From Carnegiea gigantea (Eukaryota; Streptophyta; Magnoliopsida; Caryophyllales; Cactaceae), in contig JAKOGI010000024.1 of assembly GCA_029747015.1 (NCBI GenBank), positions 541,001-605,000 of the forward strand: a stretch of DNA of 64,000 bases. Direction: 5' to 3'. The notes under the pieces are model-generated. The model searched no databases. It was not told the DNA's origin and saw nothing but the letters and a program-made list of their open reading frames with translations. Numbering within the stretch: the first letter of the stretch is position 1; every line of letters starts with the position of its first letter. Below are positions 1-11,203 of the stretch, piece by piece. Made by a program: the position numbers and the translations under genes.

Positions 1-3000
1 AATACCGAGTGGGAAAACCTAACCAGTAACAGAAACTAATTACTGCTAGGAAGGGGTGCTATTAACTTACTTTTGTGCATTTTCCTTCTTTCGAAACACC
101 TTGGGATTCAAATTTTTTCACATTATAGGAGTTGCTAATTTGTAAAGTGTGTATTTGATTACTTGTATTTTCCTTTTCGATGTAGATTATAAAATTTACT
201 TTTTCTATTTTTCTAAGTTTTCTTTTCTTTCCTTTTCTTTTCTTGTTTGGTGTCCAGCAAGCCTATATTTTTCTTCACAAAACTTACTAAGGGAATGACT
301 ATATAGCTCGTTGTGTCCAACCTTTACCTTTTGTACCCATTTTTCGATAATAAAATATGGGCATTTTTTCTCGAAATGCACATCACATTTTTATAGAAAC
401 TGCAAACTAAATGTGTACACTAGATAAACAAATAGAAACCACTAAGTTTTACCCAAATATAAGGACTTGAGGGCATTCCCTCTCTTCAATGCTCACTATC
501 TAAGTGCACCTTCTAGATCCTTGTCAAAGGCCTCAGGGGGGTCTAGCTTGACATTCTTATAGGACCACCTTGAAGGCATAGTCGTGAAAGTTATCCTTCA
601 TGAATATCAAGGCAAACCATACTAAGGAGGAGCCACCAAAGTCCTCGAAAAAGAATGGAGGCTACCTTTACCATGTCAGGTGCTGACTAAAAGATGAGCC
701 CCAATGATCCATCAAAGCCATCATAGTTACACTTACTGCATTGACCCCCAAACTCTTTGAAGACCCTTTCTCAGGAAATGAGATGATAGCATCCACTATA
801 GCCGCAACTAAGGCTTACCCTTAATAAAAGCGTTAGGGGCCTTTGAGGACCAACCCTCAAGAGCGCATTCTCTAATGGGAGTTGCCCCTGAGCTTAAAGT
901 CACAGAGAAAGGCACTTGCTGGCAATGATATGCTTTGCAACCCCCTAAAATCCATACAAGAACATTAGAACATCAAAAAAAGCAATCAAACAAAGGACAA
1001 ATTTACAAACTGAAAAGAAATGAGCATAACTCGTTGACGTTATCACCTTGACAAGTGATGAACACTACCACCTGACAGGTAGCTTGTAGATAACCTTTAC
1101 GATAGAGATGCTTTTAGTTTCATTATGCCTATGTTCCATAAAAGATAAATGCAAAACAAATAAAAATAAGCGAAATGAAGGCACTAAAATGAAGCACCTC
1201 CACATCATTAAGCTCAACTTCTTGCTACCAGAAGCATTACTATATCGGACCATGGGCTCTATGATTGGAAGCGTGTTCATACTCCTATGAGGGAATCATG
1301 AAAGCATGAATATATAAAAAAACTAAATAATAACAACACTTAAAAAAAGAGCAAATAGCTCTTAAAAGCGAACCAAAAATCACCAAAGGACCATTAGAGG
1401 TTCCTGACAAACTCTAAATAGCCACCCTTTAACAACTAAACCCAGACAATCCACCCTATCCTTCATTGGTCGCATCTCGTTCAACTTCAAGATGGCTATG
1501 AACAGCATGGTAAGGGAAGGATCCACTAGAATGTAATGAATAGGTAAGCCAAAACACTTGCCTAGTCACTATGTTCCCTTGATGCACCACATGACTAAAA
1601 AGACCAAGGAGAAGCGCCCTGTGATGTGATAGCACCCTAGCTCTTTTAGTAGTAGCCAAGATGTTATCAATCTAAGCCCAAGGGCCTCAAATCATATGCA
1701 AATTGACAATGATGAAAGAGAAAGTGAATGACATAGAAAGTTGATGTGGAACTATCAACTTCAACCTACCCCTCCAAGTCAAGGTTATAATTCAATTGTG
1801 TGCAATAATGACCCTTGGAGATAGGGATCAAGGAGTTAATCTTCCAAGGTCCTTATCAACTTGGGGTCTTTAAGGAGTTTGAGTATGCTAAGGCCGGTAG
1901 CGAGATAATTAGTATCCTTAAATAAGGACCTTAGCTAACTTTCTCCAGAGCCACTGTTTTTTTTACTTTTCTAGATTTTAGGTAGAAAATTTTCCCAACT
2001 TCTAGCTTGGTTTTGAATGAGCATATGAGCTCCACTTTTTACAAGCTATACATGGACTGATATTCTCAGATGTCCAATTTCCAATAAGATATGGCTCGCC
2101 TTCAAAATTTGGGTATCAAGGGAGTTTTGAAGCTTAAATAAAATAAGGGTCAATATAGGGCTGATTTTATGTGTTTATTATTATGAGCTTCTTTACATAA
2201 TCAAATTTGTGGATAGTTAGTGGACACCTCCAGCTGAGTCCCTCTAAAGCAAACCACCAAATTTCTCCATTTGATATAGTGGAGGACAACATCAAAATAG
2301 TACATGTATAGAACATTTCCAGCCTCATAATCTAGCTAGAAGTCCCACTTTTCCTTGTTTTAGTTATACAATTAACTAGAATCTCACTTGTTGTTTATCC
2401 TTCTAATTCTATTAGCTAATTCTAAGCTTGGAAAGAAATGTATCCCACTATATATTGGCTTGCTTCATCCCTTATATAATGGGGATATTTGGAATTTTGA
2501 ATGAATCATGCTTGTTGCTTTTTTTTCTCTCTCCACAAAAAATCTAATTCACTTTATCTCCCTTGTAAGGTGGTGAATGTGAGTATTCCCTTTGTCTAAA
2601 TCCTTGATGCTTAGGATGTATAAGGTTGACTATTAGGTTCATTTATCCTTGGTTGTTGTCCACTTTGCAAGAGTATTGGTTTTCACAAGTCTTCATCTTA
2701 TAGGTTATTCTATTAGGGTCTTCTTATGGATTTTAATGTTCACCTCCATGCATTTCTAATTTTTTAGGTTCAAGCCTTTATTTGGCTAAAGGATTTCTCA
2801 TTTAGTTTAAAAATAAACAAAAGAAAGATGCATTCTTCTTACATCATGAAGCATCTTGGCATTCAGATGAGCCCTATAAGGATTAATGTCCTACAAGTTG
2901 AATGACCAGCCCTCCATGAGCCCTTTCTTCCACCACCTCATCAAAGGAACATTGCAGCAACCCATAGACCTTAGCCATATCCCCATGAACTACTCTAAGA

Positions 3001-3573
3001 ACCAATGCCACAAAATAACATAACTTACGAGGCAATACTATAATATCTAAGACAAAATGCAATAATGAAAAAAGTATTACTACAAGCAAGTGCCAGAATC
3101 CTTGTAAGCCGACCTTCTGAACCCATTACCTCTTCTAGTAATCGGCCAATCTCATGTAGGAGAGCTAGGTGGCATAAGTAGCCCCCTCACATTCCAAGCA
3201 TTCAATGTCCCTAATGTCCTCTAATTTGCACAACCAATAGAGATGGACCCGATTCATCTTGTCCTCAAAGAAGGTCGGACCGAACAGCAAAACCATGAAA
3301 AGACAAACCCACTGCTTCATGTCCGTATTCTCGGATATAAAGGCTACCTCTATGTCAATGTTCCATTCAATAGTGTCAAAGCAAAAGATACTCACTAGGC
3401 AGGCTTGATCCTCTCTGAAGGCCTTATCATTGCTGAATGGGCTTTCTCAAAGTTGATCCCCATCAGATTGTTAGTAGTTTCCCAAAAGCTCTATAAGAGC
3501 CCTGGATCAGCACTTAGTTAGAGCTCCTAGACTCCTTGCATAGCTTCATGAACTTGTAGAAGCCTACATCCCT
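1..3573. other. Unclassified region with decayed minus-strand reading frames
   Basis: I see no intact gene here. Short minus-strand open stretches (about 1065-1280, 1456-1659, 2883-3089 and 3165-3395) are separated by stops and look like remnants of one or more transposon genes; only the last resembles a family I know and is listed separately. The stretch 1690-2880 is AT-rich and shows no convincing coding sequence, LTR edge or RNA gene. The right edge at 3573 is real: the LTR element at 3579-8035 inserted here and duplicated 5 bp, so this sequence was once contiguous with 8041 onward. It may therefore be the downstream part of the same decayed DNA transposon. Confidence 0.35.
3165..3395 (-). 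pseudogene. Plant mobile domain-like (PMD) fragment
   Basis: A 76-codon open stretch. Residues 29-54 read WVCLFMVLLFGPTFFEDK followed by a VHLYWL segment, then a charged stretch ending ECEGATYAT. This recalls the core of the plant mobile domain (aminotransferase-like PMD), where a hydrophobic YLLYLLG-type helix precedes an LF-x-DK turn, a V-x-L-x-x-L strand and a W-G-x-A-x-L-A-x-L helix. A one-base frame change after 3165 would restore an ALLHEIGRLL-type continuation, so the copy is frameshifted. PMD proteins occur both as host genes and inside plant transposons. The assignment rests on pattern only and could be wrong. Confidence 0.28.
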
Positions 3574-3578
3574 CATAA
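3574..3578. repeat. Left target-site duplication CATAA
   Basis: CATAA directly precedes the 5' LTR (TGATGCAT...) and is repeated exactly at 8036-8040 after the 3' LTR end. A 5-bp duplication is the usual size for Ty3/gypsy and Ty1/copia integrases. Confidence 0.9.
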
Positions 3579-5445
3579 TGATGCATATCCCTCCATCCCC
3601 TTGATTTAAAAAGGAAGCAAATCAATTAGGTGACCTTATTATGCTGGTTTAAGGATGAATAAATCATCCAAGTTTTGTTTTAGCATTGAAACTGCAGGGC
3701 AAGGGTTAATTCAGCAGCTAACCCGCTTTTGTGTGCTTAATTCATCAAGCATCCTCAAGGTTTAAGTCTAATATTTTTCAATGGATTTGAAGTTCAAGAA
3801 GTCAGCTTTACAGCAAAACAAGTTTCATCCAATTTGGACTTCATTTGCCCATTCAAATTAGCAATTAAACCTAAGGTGTCCAAACTGCTCAGCAGGACCA
3901 GATTATGCACGGTTTTGGTTACTTCATAACTCAAGCTATATGATGGCTTAAGTCTTGGAATTATACATTTTTGGAATCCTCATGATGTCTAATTTCAGGT
4001 CCAAGCATTAGTTTTCAATCATACCCACAAGAGGATGAGAGATCAAGAACTTTTCCCAAACCGGTCAGATTAGGCTCTAATCTGCGCGGTAAAATGTTTA
4101 AGCCTAATTACCTTACTTAAACATGTCATAACCTTGATTTCTTTGTTGGGAGGGTTTATACACATCCCAAAGTTACCCCCCATGGCCTGAAAATACAATC
4201 ATACTCATTTTTGCTAAGCTTAAATCAAGTTGGAAAACCGGTCAGAATCTGCCTGTGAACCTGGTTTGGTAGCAACAGCAAGTTTTCCTTCTCCAAAGGG
4301 TTTCCTCCCTTCAAATGCTGATAGGCACACGTACCAAGGCCTCTAGAGACTCAATTATCAAGCTGCAAAGGGAAGTTGTCTAGAGAAGAGCAACCAATGA
4401 AGAGAAGGCAGCAAAGGAGTTGTCTCTTGCATGCTATTGGCTAGATAAAAGGCAAGCTCCACTTTACTGCTGTCCAATGAGAATTCAACAAGCATTCTGG
4501 TTGTATTAAGCTTAAGTATGAGTAGATTAATGTGTAATAAACATTAGCATTGTATTCCTTTATGTTTTGAATGTAATTTAATTAAATTAAAGTTAGATAA
4601 GCCCACGGTTAGCCTAAACCGTGTGGATTAAGCATAGTTAATACCTTTCCTCACTAAGAGGGAAAGGTGAGGTATGTGCTTGCTTGTGTGGCTGCTTGCT
4701 AGATTGTTCTATTTAAGGAACACACAGCCACTTTGATAAAAACAACCAGATTTGAATCAAAACCCAAGTTGAGAGCTTTGTGCTTTTGTGCTTTTGCACA
4801 CTTAAACACTTCACTTGCTTATCTTAGTTTAGGCCGAACTAAGTGGTGATCAAGTAAGTCTTAACTCTTAATTAGGTGGTTTTTCTTTATCCTAGTTGAG
4901 GTTAAGGGCCCTAAACTCAAGACTGGTGGTGATATCTGTATCCATTCTATGAGTTTAGTCTATCCTATCCTGGTTTGATGCAACTGGATTTAAGGTGAAT
5001 TAAGGTGAGATTATTAACTTCAGTTTTGAGTTAGTAATCTTTCACTTTGAAGCTCCTTCACATCCCTACATTCCCACACCATTCGTACTCTCCATTCCAT
5101 CCACAATCACAGCCTAGACAATGCCCAAAAGTCTAGCAAACATCCCTTCTTCAAGGCAACTCCAACCGTGCAAAGTGAGAAGACAAGTCACGGCCGGGCA
5201 GAATTTTGGCACGGCTATGCCGTGTCCATAGGCACGACCGTGCCACCTTCAAGCCCTCTTGTTTCACTTATTCACGTCAAGGACTTGGTGGGTTTTAGCT
5301 TGGTTTCATCCTTCCCTTGACAAATCCATCACAACCAGCATAATTTATCACATTTTCCTTGGTTTCCCTTGATTGTATCCTCCCTTGGTTTGTAAGCTTT
5401 CACTCTTCAATTGAGTCTTAGCTTGGACCCTCGGGACATACATCA
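3579..5445 (+). repeat. 5' LTR of TR-GAG element
   Basis: Near-identical to 6168-8035 over its whole length. It begins TG and ends CA. It carries a TATTTAAG box at 4710-4717 about two-thirds of the way in, so U3 is about 1.1 kb. Near its 3' end are two perfect short hairpins, CACGGC-TAT-GCCGTG (5210-5224) and GGCACG-AC-CGTGCC (5231-5244). Confidence 0.93.
4710..4717 (+). promoter_or_regulatory. Putative TATA box of the TR-GAG LTR
   Basis: TATTTAAG lies inside the LTR, preceded by a GC-poor stretch, and is conserved at the matching place in the 3' LTR (about 7299-7306). It would place the RNA start near 4740. Assigned by sequence and position only. Confidence 0.4.
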
Positions 5446-5449
5446 TATT

Positions 5450-5461
5450 TGGTATCAGAGC
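5450..5461 (+). promoter_or_regulatory. Primer-binding site, initiator-Met tRNA
   Basis: TGGTATCAGAGC starts 4 bp after the 5' LTR end. It is the standard complement of the 3' end of plant initiator methionine tRNA, used by many plant LTR retrotransposons to prime minus-strand DNA synthesis. Confidence 0.9.
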
Positions 5462-5529
5462 AAGTTCAGATCCTTGCCTGAACCCCACGCTCCCAAACTC
5501 AATCAGCCCCATACGCATCCTGTTCTACC

Positions 5530-5982
5530 ATGAGTTTCAACATGAGCTTAGAAGAAAGGTTTGATGCACTCATGAGACAACATGAGTTGATGTTCGGGGA
5601 AAGCCTAGTCCCTCCAAACAAAAGATGTTCTAAGTGTCAAGGTCTTGGTCACACACCCTCAGTCTGCCCCAACAAGGAAATAGTCACCTTAGCCGAATGG
5701 GAAGCAGCAATGGAGGAAGAAAATGAGGAGAAAAATGAATATAAACGTGATCATGAACTTGAGGAAACTCAAGAGGAGGTCGTGGAAGAGGCTAGAGAAG
5801 AAGAACTCTTGGTTTTAAGAAGAGTTCCAAGCCAACAAGAGGGAGTGCAAGATGAACCACCAAACCTTTCCCCCACTCCACTCACATCCAAAACACTCAA
5901 GCCAAATTTCTGTCAATTCATTTCAGAACCATTACTAAAAGCTCCTAATTCTGAATTAAAAGCATATGAAGAAGTGGTTTGA
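5530..5982 (+). CDS. Small Gag/nucleocapsid-like protein with a CCHC zinc knuckle and acidic tail
   Basis: A 150-codon ORF, the only one in the TR-GAG element. Residues 33-46 form a textbook CX2CX4HX4C knuckle (CSKCQGLGHTPSVC) followed by PNK, as in nucleocapsid domains of plant Ty3/gypsy Gag. Residues 8-22 are a short charged, probably helical segment. Residues about 58-98 are strongly Glu-rich and likely coiled, and the C-terminus is Pro/Ser-rich. There is no capsid domain, so it should bind element RNA rather than build a shell by itself. After the TGA stop (5980-5982) the same frame stays open for 48 more codons to a TAA at 6127-6129, ending in a Lys/Arg-rich segment, so the ancestral protein was probably about 199 residues. 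The start at 5530 is the first ATG after the primer site; an ATG at 5542 is an alternative. Confidence 0.8.
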   Translation: MSFNMSLEERFDALMRQHELMFGESLVPPNKRCSKCQGLGHTPSVCPNKEIVTLAEWEAAMEEENEEKNEYKRDHELEETQEEVVEEAREEELLVLRRVPSQQEGVQDEPPNLSPTPLTSKTLKPNFCQFISEPLLKAPNSELKAYEEVV

Positions 5983-6154
5983 AGCTTGATCAAGGAGTCT
6001 CCTACGTCCACTATTCCAATCAGCAAGGGAAAGGTAAAGAAAAGAGTCTCTAAGTTCAAAAGAGACTTGTTTTCATGGCTGATTTTATTTCAACCAGAAT
6101 TGAAGCAAGAAGAGGAGTTCATTACCTAATCTGATTTGAGGGCAAATCATTTTT

Positions 6155-6167
6155 AACAAGGGGAGAA
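6155..6167 (+). promoter_or_regulatory. Polypurine tract of the TR-GAG element
   Basis: AACAAGGGGAGAA ends immediately before the TG of the 3' LTR, the expected place for the plus-strand primer. Confidence 0.85.
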
Positions 6168-8035
6168 TGATGCATATCCCTCCATCCCCTTGATTTAAAA
6201 GGGAGGCAAATCAATTAGATAACCTTATTATGCTGGTTTAAGGATGAATAAATCATCCAAGTATTGATTAAGCATTGAAACTGCAGGGCAAGGGTTAATT
6301 CTAGCAGCTAACCCGCTTTTGTGTGCTTAATTCATCAACCATCCTCAAGGTTTAAGTCTAATATTTTTCAATGGATTTGAAGTTCGAGAAGTCAGCTTTA
6401 CAGCAAAACAAGTTTCATCCAATTTGGACTTCATTTGCCTATTCAAATTAGCAATTAAACCTAAGGTGTCCAAACTGCCCAGCAGGACCAGATTATGCAC
6501 GGTTTTGGTTACTTCATAACTCAAGCTATATGATGTCTTAAGTCTTGGAATTATACCTTTTTGGAATCCTCATGATGTCTACTTTCAGGTCCAAGCATTA
6601 GTTTTCAATCATACCCACAAGAGGATGAGAGATCAAGGACTTTTCCCAAACTGGTCAGATTAGGCTCTAATCTGCGCGGTAAAATGTTTAAGCCTAATTA
6701 CCTTACTTAAACATGTCATAACCTTGATTTCTTTGTTGGGGGGGTTTATAAACATCCCAAAGTTACCCCCCATTACCTGAAAATACAATCATACTCATTT
6801 TTGCTAAGCTTAAATCAAGTTGGAAAACCGGCCAGAATCTGCCTGTGAACCCGGTTTGGTAGCAACCGCAAGTTTTCCTTCTCCAAAGGGTTTCCTCCCT
6901 TCAAATGCTGATAGGCACACGTCCCAAGGCCTCTAGAGACTCAATTATCAAGCTGCAAAGGGAAGTTGTCTAGAGAAGAGCAACCAATGAAGAGAAGGCA
7001 GCAAAGGAGTTGTCTCTTGCATGCTATTGGCTAGACAAAAGGCAAGCTCCACTTTACTGCTGTCCAATGAGAATTCAGCAAGCATTCTGGTTGTATTAAG
7101 CTTAAGTATGAGTAGATTAATGTGTAATAAACATTAGCATTGTATTCCTTTATGTTTTGAATGTAATTTAATTTAATTAAAGTTAGGTTAGCACACGTTT
7201 AGCCTAAACCGTGTGGATTAAGCATAGTTAATACCTTTCCTCACTAGGAGGGAAGGGTGAGGTATGTGCTTGCTTGTGTGGCTGCTTGCTAGATTGTTCT
7301 ATTTAAGGAACACACAACCACTTTGATAAAAACAACCAGATTTGAATCAAAACCCAAATTGAGAGCTTTGTGCTTTTGTGCTTTTGCACACTTAAACACT
7401 TCACTTGCTTATCTTCGTTTAGGCCGAACTAAGTGGTGATCAAGTAAGTCTTAACTCTTAATTAGATGGTGTTTCTGTATCCTAATTGAGGTTAAAGGCC
7501 CTAAACTAAAGATTGGTTGTGATATCTGTATCCATTCTATGAGTTTAGTCTATCCTATTCTGGTTTGATGCAACCGGATTTAAGGTGAATTAAGGTGAGA
7601 TTATTAACTTCAGTTTTGAGTTAGTAATCTTTCACTTTGAAGCTCCTTCGCATCCCTACGTTCCCACACCATTCGTACTCTCCATTCCATCCACAATCAC
7701 AGCCTAGACAATGCCCAAAAGTCTAGCAAACATCCCTTCTTCAAGGCAACTCCAACCGTGCAAAGTGAGAAGACAAGTCACGGCCGGGCAGAATTTTGGC
7801 ACGGCCATGCCGTGTTTATAGGCACGACCATGCCACCTTCAAGCCTTCTTGTTTCACTTATTCAAGTCGTGTACTTGGTGGGTTTTAGCTTGGTTTTCGT
7901 CCTTCCCCTGATATATACATCCCAACCAGCATAATTTATCACTTTCCTTGGTTTTCTCATGATTGTATTCTCCCTTGGTTTGTAAGCTTTCACTCTTAAT
8001 TTGTGTTTTAGCTTGGACCTTCAGGACATACATCA
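6168..8035 (+). repeat. 3' LTR of TR-GAG element
   Basis: Matches 3579-5445 from end to end and ends ...ACATACATCA before the CATAA duplication. Differences from the 5' copy are scattered substitutions and single-base indels. Minus-strand open stretches near its end (for example 7854-8036) are chance ORFs in LTR sequence. Confidence 0.93.
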
Positions 8036-8040
8036 CATAA
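8036..8040. repeat. Right target-site duplication CATAA
   Basis: An exact copy of 3574-3578. Removing the element and one copy joins 3573 to 8036; the minus-strand frame ending ...HKDIEKL at this edge then stays open for about 20 more codons into the left flank, which suggests the insertion hit former coding sequence. Confidence 0.9.
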
Positions 8041-8228
8041 GCTTCTCGATATCCTTATGTAGGCTCTGATAAGGAGTAGTGGTGTCTGAAGTGTTGTTTT
8101 GGGGGGCAGGTGGTGTCAGAGGTGTTTTTGTTTGGGGGGGGAGGGTGGTGGAGTCTAAAGTGTTTTTGTGTGGGGGGTGGTGGTGTCTAAAGTGTTGCTG
8201 GTGGTGCTGGTCTTGGAGGAGCTGAGCT

Positions 8229-11198
8229 TTAGCTATCATCAATCAACTTGAAACTTGGCATGTCATTACCCCCTTTTTTGGATGCCAGACTTTTCCTTCT
8301 TGGACTTTTGGCTTTGGGGCTACTGGTCATTTGTTTGTACATTACAAAAGCATTCTCTAATTCACTTATTTCCACTAGTGCAGCAGCTCTGCTCCACCAT
8401 TCATCATCCTGACTGAATGGTGGTGTCTCAGGATTTTCATCTTCTTTTTCTTTGTGTCCTATTGGTGGTGATTTTGAGATTTGAGCCTTATAATATGAAG
8501 AGAACATGCTTATAGTTGTATCTCTTATTTTCTTGAGTGCTTCATTGTTTCAGTACCTTTTTGATAAATATTCCTTAAAGGTTCTGTACCTCTTGAGTGG
8601 ACTCGCTAAAGCCTTCGTTACTTCAGCCATTTCTTCCATATCTTTCTATATGTTGACATCATTCAAGTATTGTAAGATGGTAGATAGACATTTGTTTTAA
8701 TTTTTTCTTCTCCTTAATTGATACAAATGAATTAAATAATACCTCTAACTCTAATGTTTCATCCTTTTATGAAAATATCCTTGGCTGTTCATCCTTTTGT
8801 GGTTGAGTTTCTCTAGCTTATTCAGCATGCTCTTCTTTATTCATTTGTATTATAGGCTCACTTTTCCCTTTCCAAAGCCTTATGTCACTTCTTTGTTACC
8901 AACTTGATTAGCCTTTCACCCTTTCCTTCAGCTTTTCTGTAGTCTAGCCTTTGATTGTTCAGAATTCTCTTAATAGTCGTCTTTGTGAGGAGAACTCTGT
9001 CAAGATATAGCATCTGCAATGGAAATGTTCATTGTAATCAATTCTCTATAGCTCACTAAAAATGATTCTTTGCTCACCATAATATATGTCGTGCTCATTA
9101 AAAATGTATACTAGCTCACTAACATAAAGTAATATTCTCTAAGAATAATTCTTATTTGGCTCACTAAAGTGGTCATTATAGATAAATGTAGCTACAATTA
9201 TCAACTATAAACAAGTTGTCTATAGCTTACCAAAAATACATGTTCTGCTCACTAAAATAAATGGTCTGCTCACTGAGATATATATTCTTCTTACTAAAAA
9301 TATTATTCTGCTCACTAAAAATGTATACTAGCTGACTAACATAAAGTAATGTTCTCTAAGAATAATTTCTATTTGGTTATTGGTATATGTATGTTTACGT
9401 GATGTGTGCTCACTGAAATGGTCATTATAGATCAATGTAAATGACATTTGTTAACTATGAACAATTTCTCCATAGCTCACCAAAAATAATGTTCTGCTCA
9501 CTGAAATACATATTCTGCTCACTAAAATATATGTTCTGCTCACTAAAATAGATTGTCTGCTCACTAAGATATGTATTCTACTCACTAAAAATATTGTTCT
9601 ACTCAGTAAAACATATGTTTAGCTCACTAAAAGTGACATTGTGCTCATTGAAAATATGGTATTCTGATAGAATAGAGGAACTTACCATTAAGAAGAGAAT
9701 ATGCCCATCAAAGTTTGAAGCCCCCTTTTTGACATATTCATGCAATCTGTTAATGGTGTACTGACACCAATCAATTGTTGTTATATCTTCAACGTTTGCA
9801 ACATTCTTCAATATAGGGTGTGCAATGTATATTCTTCGAACCGTTAAAGAAACAAGAGACTGTGTACAATGCAAAGTTTCTTTTGAAACTGTCCCCTGCT
9901 TCAGCCTGGCTTTGTATGTACTGTGGCATTTGGCTGAGTTTTAGGGTCCCATCTTGCAGATTCCACTCCTTTCTCCATGCCAAGAGGACTTCATTATATT
10001 TAGGGTCTTTTGATTTTTTGCCATAAAACGTTTCCACCTGCCTTCCACCAATTGGGAATGCCAATGTGAGATGCACATCCATTGGTGTAATCTTAATCTT
10101 CTTGTCAGTAGCTATGTATAATATAACTGAGTAGGGATCAAAACTATCTACAAGTCATTTGCACAAATCCCCTGGCAATTCAGTTACTTGTAAACATAAG
10201 AATCCTCAAAACTCCATATCACATATTGCCTGTTTCTGTGCCTCATTGAAGTTCTCAATCATTGCAACAAACCTTGCTGGTGACAGTCTAGTCTGGAAAA
10301 TCATTTTTGATTTTATGTCTACCTCTGCAAGTTTTTGCATAGATTGCACGGACTTGGGATGTTGAACACAAATGGTAGTATTTGTTTGCTGTTTTGGGAA
10401 TTTACTTTGTTGATCATGTTGCAAAACTGAGAGTTGTCCACGCTTGATAGGACTTTTTGGACTTTTCTGGACAGCCTGCCTCTCTTTTTCAGCTTGTGCC
10501 TTAGCACACTTTTTTGACCTTATTTGGATCTGCTTTGATCTATGTTTTGATGCCGATTTTATTTTCTTAATTCTTTTCACCAACACTTCATGTTCAAAGT
10601 GAGATTCATCCTCATGCCCATGGGGAGGCATTCTGTAAGTTGTGCCCTCTATGGTGTCATCTGTTTCATCTGAAAGTTACTGATGAATGTCGGTGATTGT
10701 TTTCTCTGAGCTTTTTTGAGCAGAATTTTTTGGATCTTTTGGGGATGCTTTGCTCTGCTTTGTTCTTGCCCTCTATTGTTCTTTTATTTTGTCAATCTTC
10801 TCTTGTGCATCATTCTTCTTTGATTCCTTTTTTGTTTTTCCCTGCACCACCTTTTGTTTTTTTCCTACAGTGGGAGTGTTTTGTTAAGGTGGTTTTGTTG
10901 TTTTCTGTAATTCTTGGTCTCTCTTTCCTTGTTGAGTGGGTTGTGATTTTCCATAGCATGCACAGTTTGTTTTTCATGCTCATCTATTATTAAAGCTTGC
11001 ATATGTTCGTCTTCTGAACTTATCGGACTATTGCAAATATTTCTGTTCTTCTTTGCTTCTTGTTTCACCCTTCTTTTCTTTGCAGTAGTACTTGATGAGC
11101 TGGTTTTTCCTTCAAAGGTTTTGTTTTCTGGTGTGGACAGTTTTTCTTGCTCCTTTTCAAGCTGTGGAGTCTATTCTTGATTTGGTGGAGCTGCCTTA
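8229..11198 (-). pseudogene. Ulp1-associated transposon protein (MULE-type), 3' half, disrupted
   Basis: The minus-strand coding frame starts in Lys/Arg/Gln-rich sequence (11068-10390). It then enters a recognisable domain at 10360-9686: SPARFVAMIENFNEAQKQAI, an in-frame stop near 10206, a P-x-x-L-C-K-x-L-V-D-S-F-D-P motif, DVHLTLAFP-x-GG, and FKRNFALYTVSCF...DWCQYTINRLHEYV. This is the conserved N-terminal module of plant Ulp1-family transposon proteins. A GT donor follows LFLM at 9685, and an AG acceptor at 9014-9015 resumes in phase with MLYLDRV, the expected continuation. Downstream (9013-8229) are stops and a Ser/Lys-rich segment. The Cys-protease catalytic domain itself is not visible. 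At least one frame change (about 9790) and several stops make it a pseudogene. Confidence 0.6.
9014..9685 (-). repeat. Intron array A of GCTCACTAA-type repeats
   Basis: This 672-bp intron (donor GTAAGT at 9685, acceptor TTGCAG at 9014) holds about 20 copies of the 9-mer GCTCACTAA or one-base variants on the plus strand, spaced roughly 20-40 bp apart and often followed by AATATATGTTCT. On the gene's own strand the unit reads TTAGTGAGC. It is neither a perfect tandem repeat nor a plain microsatellite, because only the core word is conserved while the linkers drift. Confidence 0.75.
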
Positions 11199-11203
11199 TT
11201 TGC
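11199..11203. repeat. Left target-site duplication of Athila (TTTGC)
   Basis: TTTGC precedes the TG of the left LTR and TTTCC (23088-23092) follows the right LTR. Four of five bases agree, consistent with one later mutation. Confidence 0.6.

Larger units (their letters stand above)
3579..8035 (+). mobile_element. Complete non-autonomous LTR retrotransposon, TR-GAG type
   Basis: The 4,457-bp element has two LTRs (1,867 and 1,868 bp), each starting TGATGCATATCC and ending ACATACATCA, flanked by a perfect CATAA duplication. The internal region is only 722 bp. It contains a primer-binding site matching the 3' end of initiator-Met tRNA, one ORF with a zinc knuckle and a polypurine tract. There is no protease, reverse transcriptase, RNase H or integrase. 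LTR-flanked elements with a Gag-like ORF only are called TR-GAG, and this fits. The element must have been mobilised by enzymes of another element. The two LTRs differ by small substitutions and single-base indels, roughly a few percent by eye, so the insertion is fairly young compared with its neighbours. Confidence 0.92.

Noticed and set aside
1065..1659. Minus-strand ORFs as parts of a transposon protein
   Set aside because: The 1456-1659 frame vaguely resembles plant transposon-associated proteins, but no motif is firm enough for a separate entry.
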